Both the position numbers and the translations under genes were made by a program. From positions 684,115 to 748,114 of the forward strand of contig NZ_FRBQ01000001.1 of the NCBI RefSeq assembly GCF_900142655.1: 64,000 nt of DNA, given 5' to 3'. Below the pieces are notes generated by a model that worked only from the letters and a program-made list of their open reading frames with translations, was not told where the DNA came from and did no database searches. The first letter of the stretch is position 1. Every line of letters begins with the position of its first letter. The DNA is from Phytopseudomonas punonensis (GTDB lineage Bacteria; Pseudomonadota; Gammaproteobacteria; Pseudomonadales; Pseudomonadaceae). Below, in pieces: positions 1 through 8,097 of this stretch.

Positions 1-1
1 C

Positions 2-376
2 GACGCGACCATCAACGACAATGCCGGCAACCTGATTGTCACGGTCAACGCCGAGCCGGGCCTGCATCCGGGCCACCGCTACCGCCTACTGCTCGACGGC
101 CAGCCCTACAGCGATGCCGGGCGCAGCCCGGTGTTCCCGCTGCAGAATATTGACCGTGGCACCCACCAGATAGCTGTGGAGATCATCACCGAAGGCGGCA
201 TCATCGTTGAACGCACACCCAGCCAGCCGTTTCATATGAAGCGCATCTCTCTGGCCCAGAAGCGCAAAGTACGCCCCTGCGAAAAAGACGATTACGGCGT
301 GCGCCCCGAATGCCCAATCGGGGACAAACCCAAGGAAGAAGACAAAGGCATCATCAGCATTCTGCCCTTCCTCTAA
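2..376 (+). CDS. DUF4124-family protein, 3' part (start lies outside the window)
   Basis: The open frame runs in from the left edge and ends at TAA 374-376, so only the C-terminal 124 residues are visible. They contain a small beta-rich segment with the motif YRLLLDGQPY followed by a charged tail with lysine and glutamate runs. Small DUF4124 proteins usually sit directly upstream of ntrB in Pseudomonas, and the visible tail fits my memory of that family. The diagnostic N-terminal DUF4124 motif is not in the window. These proteins are usually predicted to be exported. Function is unknown. It is read in the same direction as ntrB but is separated from it by about 400 bp with its own promoter signals, so I do not place it in the ntrBC operon. 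Confidence 0.65.
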   Translation, partial: DATINDNAGNLIVTVNAEPGLHPGHRYRLLLDGQPYSDAGRSPVFPLQNIDRGTHQIAVEIITEGGIIVERTPSQPFHMKRISLAQKRKVRPCEKDDYGVRPECPIGDKPKEEDKGIISILPFL

Positions 377-434
377 GCCACGGCAGCACTCGCCGCCTTG
401 CACAGCCCGCAGCACACACCTCGCCATACAAGCA

Positions 435-453
435 GCGCACCATTAAGGTGCGC
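435..453. promoter_or_regulatory. NtrC-binding-type palindrome upstream of ntrB
   Basis: A perfect inverted repeat GCGCACC-N5-GGTGCGC. The core CGCAC-N7-GTGCG differs only in its outermost base pair from the NtrC consensus TGCAC-N7-GTGCA. Its centre is about 150 bp upstream of the start expected from the sigma54 promoter at 571-586, a normal enhancer distance. It probably mediates autoregulation of ntrBC by NtrC. Confidence 0.7.
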
Positions 454-570
454 ACTGCCGCACTGATTTCTATACTCGTCCCAAATTGGCACACGCCCAC
501 CTATAGCCGTTGCGCCGAAAAGTGGCCGATCCCAATGTTTTTTCAGGATCAACGCTTCTTTGCAGGGCTT

Positions 571-586
571 TGGTTTGCTTCTTGCA
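571..586 (+). promoter_or_regulatory. candidate sigma54 (-24/-12) promoter for ntrBC
   Basis: TGGTTTGCTTCTTGCA matches TGG-N10-GC spacing exactly: GG at 572-573 and GC at 584-585, with a perfect TTGCA -12 element. The -24 side (TGGTTTG) is weaker than the TGGCACG consensus. It lies about 190 bp upstream of the ntrB start and downstream of an NtrC-type palindrome. Confidence 0.55.
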
Positions 587-772
587 TTTTCTCCTCTACT
601 GCCGTGAGACGAGAGCACGCCATTGCTCCGCTCGCCGGCCCTTCTGCTTTTCAGCGCACGAGGAACGACTTTTGGCTGGCCCATACCCGCAACGAGATAT
701 ACCACGCTGCGCCACGTTGCCAGACCACGACGCTGCCGTGCTTGCACGACGCATACTGATGGGCGCTGCCCG

Positions 773-1854
773 ATGATCATCAACGACTCCCTGCATCGCC
801 TGCTGCTCGACAACCTGACCACGGCAACGCTGCTGCTCAATGCCGACCTGCGCCTGGAGTACATGAACCCCGCCGCAGAAATGCTCCTGGCAGTCAGCGG
901 CCAGCGTAGCCATGGCCAGTTCATCAGCGAGCTGTTTACCGAAACCCGTGAAGCTCTGGGTGCCTTGCGCCAGGCCGTAGCCGAAGCGCATCCGTTCAAC
1001 AAGCGCGAAGCCGTGTTGACCACCCAGACCGGGCAGAGCCTGACCGTCGATTACGCGGTGACGCCGGTGCTCAGCCGCGGTGCAACCATGTTGCTGCTCG
1101 AAATGCATCCGCGTGATCGCTTGCTGCGCATCACCAAGGAAGAAGCGCAGATCTCCAAGCAGGAGACCACCAAACTATTGGTGCGCGGCCTGGCGCATGA
1201 GATCAAGAACCCCCTCGGCGGCATTCGTGGCGCCGCCCAGCTGCTGGCCCGCGAGCTGCCGGAAGAAAGCCTCAAGGATTACACCAACGTGATCATCGAG
1301 GAGTCCGACCGGCTGCGTAATCTGGTCGACCGCATGCTCGGCTCCAACAAGCTGCCGTCGCTGGCGGTGACCAACGTGCACGAAGTGCTCGAGCGCGTCG
1401 CCAGCCTGGTGGAAGCGGAAAGCCAGGGCAGCGTGGTGCTGGTGCGTGACTACGACCCGAGCATTCCCGACCTGATCATCGACCGCGAGCAGATGATTCA
1501 GGCAGTTCTCAACATCATGCGCAACGCCATGCAGGCGCTGGCTTCCAAACCCGAGCTGCGCCCGGGCCGCATCACCCTGCGTACGCGCACCTTGCGCCAG
1601 TTCACCATCGGCTATATCCGCCACCGCCTGGTGACCAAGATCGAGATCATCGACAACGGCCCGGGCATTCCGCCGGAGCTGCAGGAAACCATCTTCTATC
1701 CCATGGTCAGCGGGCGTGCCGACGGCACCGGCCTGGGCCTGGCGATTACCCAGAACATCATTAGTCAGCATCAAGGCCTGATCGAATGCGAGAGCCATCC
1801 CGGACAAACCGTGTTCTCGATCTTTCTGCCGCTGGAACAAGGAGCAACCCCGAC

Positions 1855-1858
<4 letters not shown>
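773..1858 (+). CDS. ntrB: nitrogen regulation sensor histidine kinase NtrB (GlnL)
   Basis: Cytoplasmic two-component kinase/phosphatase that phosphorylates NtrC under nitrogen limitation and is held in phosphatase mode by PII (GlnB/GlnK). The 361-residue length equals the usual Pseudomonas NtrB. Order of parts: N-terminal PAS domain (about 8-115), dimerisation/phosphoacceptor helix with AHEIKNPLGG (His142), then the ATPase domain with DNGPGIP and TGLGLAIT boxes. There is no membrane segment. The frame is open further upstream, but the start at 773 gives the conserved N-terminus and family length. Its stop overlaps the ntrC start (ATGA), so translation is coupled. Upstream lie an NtrC-type palindrome and a sigma54-like promoter. 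Confidence 0.97.
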
Positions 1859-3291
<1,433 letters not shown>

Positions 3292-3310
3292 GCCGCACTG
3301 CAACGACAAG

Positions 3311-3345
3311 AACGCCGCGCCCTGAAAAGGTCGCGGCGTTTTTTA
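3311..3345 (+). terminator. intrinsic terminator of ntrBC
   Basis: Nine-base-pair stem AACGCCGCG / CGCGGCGTT with a 12-nt loop, followed directly by a T run, 20 bp after the ntrC stop. Confidence 0.9.
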
Positions 3346-3389
3346 TTGGCTGCCACCCTCTCGACCAAACACGATTGGCCACTGAGCAC

Positions 3390-3421
3390 GTAGCCTGCGG
3401 TTGAACAACGCGACACTCAGG
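3390..3421 (+). repeat. degenerate GTAG-type REP element
   Basis: Begins GTAGCCTGCGGTTGAAC and resembles the better preserved GTAGCCTGGGTTGAGC element at 47108-47138, with a decayed right arm. GTAG-headed palindromes are typical of REPs mobilised by RAYT transposases. No transposase gene is present here. Confidence 0.45.
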
Positions 3422-3481
3422 AAAGTCCCCCGAGTGGCGCTGCACTCGACCCGGCTACCGCACCTTAGCCGTGAGTGCAGT

Positions 3482-3620
3482 TGTTGGAGCGGGCCATGCC
3501 CGCGACACAGTCACTACCGATACCAATAGGAATCAGCCACTGCATTGATTCACCAAGACCTATGCCGTCCATACCATCGCTTTCGCGCGCATGGACTAGG
3601 CGTCCCCGCCCACTCCCACA
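3482..3620. repeat. Pseudomonas REP pair
   Basis: The left copy at 3482-3506 reads TGTTGGAGCGGGCCATGCCC followed by GCGAC, the common Pseudomonas REP palindrome. A second, inverted and decayed copy at about 3582-3620 contains CGCGCGCATGG and ends CCCACTCCCACA. The pair fills most of the space between the ntrC terminator and the enhancer region of the small RNA. Confidence 0.7.
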
Positions 3621-3675
3621 TTTGTACCGCATGCAACGCTGGCCCTTCTCTCCACCCGAAGAATGCACGCCATCA

Positions 3676-3701
3676 GCGCACAACAGGTGCGCCCATGCAC
3701 C
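3676..3701. promoter_or_regulatory. cluster of NtrC-like half-sites upstream of nrsZ
   Basis: GCGCAC-N5-GTGCGC is a perfect inverted repeat (3676-3692), followed by TGCACC at 3696-3701. The half-sites match NtrC half-sites, but the spacing of the first pair is 5 rather than the canonical 7, so the functional arrangement is uncertain. It is centred about 140 bp upstream of the start predicted from the sigma54 promoter at 3799-3814. Confidence 0.5.
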
Positions 3702-3798
3702 TGAGCGGAACATCGGCGACTGGGCGCGAGACACCCAAGAATCCACCAGAACCGCTACAACCCAGTCGCCATGGGCGCTGCAGCGAACTCATAAAACT

Positions 3799-3814
3799 TG
3801 GCACGCCACCTGCA
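3799..3814 (+). promoter_or_regulatory. sigma54 promoter of the nrsZ small RNA
   Basis: TGGCACGCCACCTGCA matches TGGCACG-N4-TTGCA at every defined position except one (C for the first T of the -12 box). Transcription is expected about 12 bp past the -12 GC, near 3825, which is 11 bp before the first hairpin unit. No coding gene lies downstream in this direction before the convergent gene at 4009. Confidence 0.8.
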
Positions 3815-3824
3815 ATAGTACAAA

Positions 3825-4008
3825 TAACCCAGTTTCGGGGACCTTGGTACAGGCAGGCCGGGGATTCCCCTCTTTCTTCGGGAGCCTCGGTACAGGCAGG
3901 CCGAGAACTCCCTTCTTTCTTCGGGGACTCTGATACAGGCAGATCAGACAATCCCCCTTTTCTTCGGGAGCCCTGGTACAGGCAGGCCGGGACCTCCCTC
4001 TTTTCTTC
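3825..4008 (+). ncRNA. nrsZ: NrsZ-type nitrogen-regulated small RNA
   Basis: Seen: a near-consensus sigma54 promoter, upstream NtrC-like half-sites, then four 43-nt hairpin units in tandem (3836-4007), each followed by a C/U-rich single-stranded tail such as CUCUUUCUU. Each unit folds as an outer stem GGGRR/YYCCC and an inner stem capped by the same loop, UACAGGCAG. The stems differ between units by compensatory changes, for example CUCGG/CCGAG in unit 2 and UCUGA/UCAGA in unit 3. Known: P. aeruginosa NrsZ is an NtrC/sigma54-dependent, processed RNA located next to ntrC that affects rhamnolipid production and swarming. Identity rests on position, promoter and structure. The 5' end is estimated from the promoter and the 3' end from the last hairpin with its U-rich tail. 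Confidence 0.75.
3836..4007 (+). repeat. four tandem 43-bp hairpin units
   Basis: Units start at 3836, 3879, 3922 and 3965, each exactly 43 bp and each beginning CGGGRR. The loop sequence TACAGGCAG is invariant, while both stems change in a paired way. This is the body of the small RNA. Confidence 0.92.
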
Positions 4009-4449
4009 CTAACGCGGCGCCAGACGAACCGTCAGGCGCCAGCGGCCCTCGATCTCTCTGGTATCCATCTCGGCGCGCAGCGGCCGAGCCGCCACTACGC
4101 GCACCTCCAGCTCACGCCCATCACGCACCACACGCCAGTTGGCGGCGCGCCCGGCGATCTGCAACTGGCCCTGACGCTCGCGACCCAGTCCTTCGAAACG
4201 CAGCCCAAAGGTGCCGTGGGCGTCGCTGATCTGCACGTGCGGCTCGACGTTGAACCACAGCAGCAAGCGGTCGTCCTGAGTCTCGACCGCTTTGAGGTGC
4301 ATGGCGTCCGGGTGGAACAGGCGGCCGATCATCAACCCGACCAGAAAACCGAAGATCGCCAACGAGCCAATCACACGCATCCACGGACGCGGCCTTGGCG
4401 GCTTATCCGGCGTAGAATGGCGACCGTCTTCTGGCCTGGAGCCGTGCAT
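4009..4449 (-). CDS. conserved hypothetical membrane-anchored protein (PA5126-like position)
   Basis: A 146-residue protein with a proline/arginine-rich cytoplasmic N-terminus, one membrane segment (about residues 26-43, IGSLAIFGFLVGLMIG) and a roughly 100-residue, probably periplasmic beta-rich domain. I do not recognise a named domain. Orthologues sit between ntrC and trmL in Pseudomonas. The first ATG (4447-4449) overlaps the divergent trmL ATG (4448-4450). A second in-frame ATG at 4378-4380, just before the membrane segment, is an equally good start and would remove 23 residues. The stop codon touches the end of the convergent small-RNA repeat, so nrsZ may terminate at or inside the 3' end of this gene. 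Confidence 0.75.
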   Translation of the reverse strand: MHGSRPEDGRHSTPDKPPRPRPWMRVIGSLAIFGFLVGLMIGRLFHPDAMHLKAVETQDDRLLLWFNVEPHVQISDAHGTFGLRFEGLGRERQGQLQIAGRAANWRVVRDGRELEVRVVAARPLRAEMDTREIEGRWRLTVRLAPR

Positions 4450-4909
4450 GTTTCATGTAATCCTTTTTCAACCGGAAATTCCGCCCAACACCGGCAACAT
4501 TATCAGGCTCTGCGCCAACAGCGGTTGCCACCTGCACCTGATCGAGCCAATCGGCTTCGAACTGGACGACAAGCGCCTGCGCCGCGCCGGGCTGGATTAT
4601 CACGAATACGCGCCGCTCAAGCGCCATGCCAGCCTTGAGGCGTGCCTGGAGAGCATTAGCCAGCCACGGGTATTCGCCTTCACCACCAAGGGTTCGCAAC
4701 CGTTCCATGAAGTCGCCTACCGGCCGGGCGATGCCTTCCTGTTCGGCCCGGAAAGCCGCGGCCTGCCACAGGAGATCCGCGATGCCTTGCCGGAAGCGCA
4801 GCGCGTGCGCCTGCCGATGCGCGAAGGCTGTCGCAGCCTTAACCTGTCCAATACCGTGGCAGTAGCGGTGTATGAAGCCTGGCGCCAGAACGGTTTCGCC
4901 ATGGGCTGA
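4448..4909 (+). CDS. trmL: tRNA (cytidine/uridine-2'-O-)-methyltransferase TrmL
   Basis: SPOUT-class methyltransferase that 2'-O-methylates the wobble base of tRNA-Leu isoacceptors using SAM. The 153-residue length and the N-terminus MFHVILFQPEIPPNTGNIIR are diagnostic. The C-terminal knot motifs FGPESRGLP, RLPM and SLNLSNTVAVAVYEAWRQ form the SAM pocket. The start at 4448 has GGAG six bases upstream. An open frame continues further upstream, but only this start gives the conserved N-terminus. The gene is divergent from, and overlaps the start of, the hypothetical gene on the other strand. Confidence 0.95.
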   Translation: MFHVILFQPEIPPNTGNIIRLCANSGCHLHLIEPIGFELDDKRLRRAGLDYHEYAPLKRHASLEACLESISQPRVFAFTTKGSQPFHEVAYRPGDAFLFGPESRGLPQEIRDALPEAQRVRLPMREGCRSLNLSNTVAVAVYEAWRQNGFAMG

Positions 4910-4920
4910 CGGCAGACTCT

Positions 4921-4995
4921 GTAGCACGCCATTGAGCGCAGCGAGACCCGGAAATGCCTAAAACCTGGGTATCGCTATGTTCAACCGCAGGCTAC
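4921..4995. repeat. GTAG...CTAC inverted REP pair
   Basis: Begins GTAGCACGCCATTGAGCGCA and ends with the inverted arm ACCTGGGTATCGCT...GGCTAC. The two halves are related to the GTAG-type REP at 47108. It lies between trmL and the bidirectional terminator. Confidence 0.6.
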
Positions 4996-5009
4996 AAATC
5001 CCAGCCAAT

Positions 5010-5036
5010 AAAAAACGCCCCGAAGGGCGTTTTTTG
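5010..5036. terminator. bidirectional terminator between trmL and secB
   Basis: AAAAAACGCCC-CGAA-GGGCGTTTTTT: a six-base-pair GC stem with a four-base CGAA loop, flanked by A and T runs, so it works in both directions between two convergent genes. Confidence 0.92.
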
Positions 5037-5050
5037 CAGCAACCGATAAC

Positions 5051-5512
5051 TCAGTTGGCTTGCTGGCGCTGCAGCTCTTGGGCGTACAGGGCATCGAAGT
5101 TCACCGGTGCCAGCATCAGGGCCGGGAACGAGCCGCGCACGACCAGGCTGTCCAGGGTTTCACGGGCATACGGGAACAAGATGTTCGGGCAGAACGCGCC
5201 GAGGGTGTGACTCATGGACTCGGCATCCAGGCCCTTGATCAGGAAGATACCTGCCTGCTGCACTTCAGCGATGAAGGCAGTTTCTTCGCCGTTCTTGACG
5301 GTCACCGACAGGGTCAGCACCACTTCGTGGAAGTCGCCTTCCAGGGCTTTCTGACGGGTGTTGAGGTCCATCGCGACGCTTGGCGTCCACTCCTGGCGGA
5401 AGATCTCAGGGCTCTTCGGTGCTTCGAAGGACAGGTCACGCACATAGATGCGCTGCAGGGAGAACTGAGGAGTCTGTTCGCCTTGGGCGGCACCGGTAGC
5501 TTGTTCGGTCAT
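5051..5512 (-). CDS. secB: protein-export chaperone SecB
   Basis: Tetrameric cytoplasmic chaperone that keeps preproteins unfolded and delivers them to SecA. It has 153 residues, within the family range of about 150-165. Family motifs seen: [16 protein letters not shown] near the N-terminus, [21 protein letters not shown], and [20 protein letters not shown] in the core. It is the last gene of a - strand cluster rhodanese-grxC-secB, and a bidirectional terminator follows. The spacing to grxC is 45 bp. Confidence 0.97.
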   Translation of the reverse strand: MTEQATGAAQGEQTPQFSLQRIYVRDLSFEAPKSPEIFRQEWTPSVAMDLNTRQKALEGDFHEVVLTLSVTVKNGEETAFIAEVQQAGIFLIKGLDAESMSHTLGAFCPNILFPYARETLDSLVVRGSFPALMLAPVNFDALYAQELQRQQAN

Positions 5513-5557
5513 GGGGCAAAGCCTTCTGTATGGACTTAAAGGAAAATTCTAAATCGA

Positions 5558-5812
5558 TCAGGCACTGAGCAGCGCATCGAGCTTGCCTGCCCGCTCGAGG
5601 GCAAACAGGTCGTCGCAGCCACCTACATGGGTATCGCCGATCCAAATTTGCGGCACCGAAGTGCGACCGGCTTTGCGCGTCATTTCTGCGCGCACCTCCG
5701 GTTTGCCGTCGACGCGGATCTCGTCGAATGCCACGCTTTTACTGGTCAACAGCTGCTTGGCGCGGATGCAGTACGGGCACCAGTCGCTGGAGTAGATGAC
5801 GACCTGGCTCAT
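5558..5812 (-). CDS. grxC: glutaredoxin 3 (GrxC)
   Basis: An 84-residue thioredoxin-fold dithiol glutaredoxin that reduces protein disulfides and glutathione mixed disulfides. The active site CPYC is at residues 14-17 (SDWCPYCIRAK), the cis-proline segment is TSVPQIWIGD, and the glutathione-binding GGCDDL follows. It starts one base after the rhodanese stop, so the two are co-transcribed. The order rhodanese-grxC-secB is conserved in Pseudomonas. Confidence 0.96.
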   Translation of the reverse strand: MSQVVIYSSDWCPYCIRAKQLLTSKSVAFDEIRVDGKPEVRAEMTRKAGRTSVPQIWIGDTHVGGCDDLFALERAGKLDALLSA

Positions 5813-5813
5813 A

Positions 5814-6227
5814 TCACTTCACCACAGGCAGATTGTCGCCGCGCCAGGTGGCGATACCGCCGCCCAGACGAGCAGCCGTGAAGCCGGCCTTCTTCAGGTC
5901 ACGTGCGGCGGTGCCGGCCTGCTGGCCCATGGCATCGACGAGGATGATGGTCTTGGCCTTGTGCTTCTCGAGCTCGGCAACACGGGCGGTCAGCTTGTCG
6001 AGAGGAATGTTCAGGGCGCCGACGATGTGGCCTGCGTCGAATTCCTTCTTGTTGCGGATATCGACTACCACACCCTGATCGCTGTTGATCAACGCAGTCA
6101 CTTCGCGGCTGCTCAGGCTCTGGCCACCTTTCTGCAGCTCAGTGAAGATCAGCAGCGCAAGAATGATGACGAACAGGCCGCTGAGGATGAAGTGGGTGGT
6201 GGCAAATTCAATGAGGTTGGCAAGCAT
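5814..6227 (-). CDS. membrane-anchored rhodanese-like protein lacking the catalytic Cys
   Basis: A 137-residue protein with one N-terminal membrane segment (about 10-28, LSGLFVIILALLIF) and a single rhodanese domain (about 40-135) with VVDIRNKKEFDAGHIVGA and the C-terminal GGIATWRGDNLPVV. The loop that normally holds the catalytic Cys reads VDAMGQQAG, with Asp98 at the Cys position, and the whole protein has no cysteine. It therefore cannot act as a classical sulfurtransferase and is more likely a binding or regulatory domain. The frame is open further upstream, but the start at 6227 immediately precedes the membrane segment. It is first in the cluster with grxC and secB. Confidence 0.88.
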   Translation of the reverse strand: MLANLIEFATTHFILSGLFVIILALLIFTELQKGGQSLSSREVTALINSDQGVVVDIRNKKEFDAGHIVGALNIPLDKLTARVAELEKHKAKTIILVDAMGQQAGTAARDLKKAGFTAARLGGGIATWRGDNLPVVK

Positions 6228-6258
6228 CACGCGGTTCCGGGACGGTAAAATGCCGGCC

Positions 6259-6287
6259 AGTATACACAGGCCGGTGAGTCCACCAAA
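6259..6287 (-). promoter_or_regulatory. candidate sigma70 promoter of rhodanese-grxC-secB
   Basis: On the - strand a -10 TATACT (6259-6264) lies 17 bp from a weak -35 TTTGGT (6282-6287). It is 32 bp upstream of the start codon. Confidence 0.45.
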
Positions 6288-6299
6288 GGCCGTGCGGCG

Positions 6300-6328
6300 G
6301 TGACGGGATCTTTCCGGGGCCGTAGAAT
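6300..6328 (+). promoter_or_regulatory. candidate sigma70 promoter of gpmI
   Basis: GTGACG (6300-6305), 17 bp, TAGAAT (6323-6328). It lies about 110 bp upstream of the gpmI start and is divergent from the rhodanese promoter. Confidence 0.4.
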
Positions 6329-6441
6329 GTCTGACCGTTTTCAATAGGTCGCCTCCCCAGGCGACCGCCTCCGGACCGCCGCGCGCGAACACACCGTCGC
6401 TCCCGGCCATAATTGCGTCCCCCAAGCAGAGCGAGCCCCGT

Positions 6442-7977
6442 ATGAGCGCAGCGCCCAAACCCCTGGTTCTGGTCATTCTCGACGGCTTCGGCCATAGCGA
6501 CACCCCCGAGCACAACGCCATTTTCGCCGCCAACACACCGGTCTACGACCGCCTGCGCGCCACTCAGCCCCACGGGCTGATTTCCGGCAGCGGCATGGAC
6601 GTCGGCCTGCCGGACGGTCAGATGGGTAACTCCGAGGTCGGCCACATGAACCTGGGCGCAGGCCGCGTGGTGTATCAAGACTTCACCCGCGTGACCAAGG
6701 CAATTCGCGATGGCGAGTTCTTCGAGAACCCGGCAATCACTGGCGCGGTGGATCAAGCAGTCGGCGCCGGCAAGGCCGTGCACATCCTCGGCCTGCTGTC
6801 CGATGGCGGCGTGCACAGCCACCAGGATCATCTGGTCGCCATGGCGGAACTGGCCGCGCGCCGCGGCGCAGAGAAGATTTACCTGCACGCCTTTCTCGAT
6901 GGCCGCGACACCGCGCCGAAGAGCGCACAGAGCTCCATCGAATTGCTCGATGCGACCTTCGCTAAGCTCGGCAAGGGCCGCATCGCCTCGCTGATCGGCC
7001 GCTACTTCGCCATGGACCGCGACAACCGCTGGGACCGCGTAGCCCAGGCCTACAACCTGATCGCCGATGGCCAGAGCCAATACCAGGCCGACACCGCAGT
7101 AGCGGGCCTGCAGGCCGCCTATGCCCGTGACGAAAGCGACGAGTTCGTCAAAGCCACCAGCATTGGCGAGCCGGTGCGCGTCGAAGATGGCGACGCCGTA
7201 GTGTTCATGAACTTCCGCGCCGACCGCGCCCGCGAGCTGACCCGCGCGTTCGTCGAGCCGGGTTTCGATGCCTTCGAGCGCGCCCGTGTGCCGCAAACAG
7301 CTGGCTTCATCATGCTCACCCAGTACGCGGCGAGCATCGACACGCCGAGCGCTTACAAGCCGGAACCGCTGGTCAACGTGCTTGGCGAATACCTGGCCAA
7401 CAACGGCAAGACCCAGCTGCGCATCGCCGAGACCGAGAAATACGCCCACGTGACGTTCTTCTTCTCCGGCGGCCGCGAAGAGCCCTTCCCGGGCGAAGAG
7501 CGCATCCTGATCCCGTCGCCAAACGTCGCCACATACGATCTGCAGCCGCAGATGAACGCGCCCGAAGTCACCGACAAGATCGTCGACGCCATCGAAAACC
7601 AGCGTTATGACGTGATCGTGGTCAACTACGCCAACGGCGACATGGTCGGCCACACTGGCGTGTTCGAGGCGGCAGTTGCGGCGGTCGAATGCCTGGATAC
7701 CTGCGTCGGGCGCATCGTCGAGGCGCTGGACAAAGTCGGCGGCGAAGCACTGATCACCGCCGACCATGGCAACGTCGAGCAGATGCAGGACGAGTGCACC
7801 GGGCAGGCGCACACCGCGCACACCTGTGAGCCTGTGCCGTTCATTTATGTCGGCAAGCGCCAGGTGAGCATCCGCGAAGGCGGCGTGCTGGCCGACGTGG
7901 CGCCAACCCTGCTGACGCTGATGGGTATGCCGGTTCCAGAAGAAATGACCGGCACCAGTATCGTCACCCTCGACTGA
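6442..7977 (+). CDS. gpmI: 2,3-bisphosphoglycerate-independent phosphoglycerate mutase
   Basis: Interconverts 3- and 2-phosphoglycerate in glycolysis/gluconeogenesis using two Mn2+ ions and a phospho-serine intermediate, in the cytoplasm. It is 511 residues, the family length. Metal ligand Asp14 lies in VILDGFG, the phosphorylated serine is Ser64 in [14 protein letters not shown], and further metal-binding motifs are [21 protein letters not shown] and [10 protein letters not shown]. The start at 6442 gives the conserved N-terminus. Monocistronic, with a terminator 28 bp after the stop. Confidence 0.98.
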   Translation: MSAAPKPLVLVILDGFGHSDTPEHNAIFAANTPVYDRLRATQPHGLISGSGMDVGLPDGQMGNSEVGHMNLGAGRVVYQDFTRVTKAIRDGEFFENPAITGAVDQAVGAGKAVHILGLLSDGGVHSHQDHLVAMAELAARRGAEKIYLHAFLDGRDTAPKSAQSSIELLDATFAKLGKGRIASLIGRYFAMDRDNRWDRVAQAYNLIADGQSQYQADTAVAGLQAAYARDESDEFVKATSIGEPVRVEDGDAVVFMNFRADRARELTRAFVEPGFDAFERARVPQTAGFIMLTQYAASIDTPSAYKPEPLVNVLGEYLANNGKTQLRIAETEKYAHVTFFFSGGREEPFPGEERILIPSPNVATYDLQPQMNAPEVTDKIVDAIENQRYDVIVVNYANGDMVGHTGVFEAAVAAVECLDTCVGRIVEALDKVGGEALITADHGNVEQMQDECTGQAHTAHTCEPVPFIYVGKRQVSIREGGVLADVAPTLLTLMGMPVPEEMTGTSIVTLD

Positions 7978-8004
7978 ACGATTCGGCCACCGGTCGACAG
8001 TGGC

Positions 8005-8044
8005 ACGCCTTGGGTCGCAATCCGCGATCCGGGGCGTTCTTTTT
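8005..8044 (+). terminator. intrinsic terminator of gpmI
   Basis: Two-part stem ACGCC/GGCGT and GGGTCGC/GCGATCC (one G-T pair) around a small loop, followed by TCTTTTT. Confidence 0.8.
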
Positions 8045-8097
8045 AACCCGCGCCAAAGGCATACTAGGCGCGTTCCCCGCCAGGTATCGCCTGCATC

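Noticed and set aside
3836..4007. CRISPR array (regular 43-bp units)
   Set aside because: The units are directly adjacent without unique spacers, each is a hairpin, and no cas genes are present.
3475..4012. Overlapping + strand open frames in the ntrC-nrsZ gap
   Set aside because: They run through REP palindromes and the 43-bp hairpin units. 43 is not a multiple of 3, so the repeats are not coding, and covariation of stems points to RNA.
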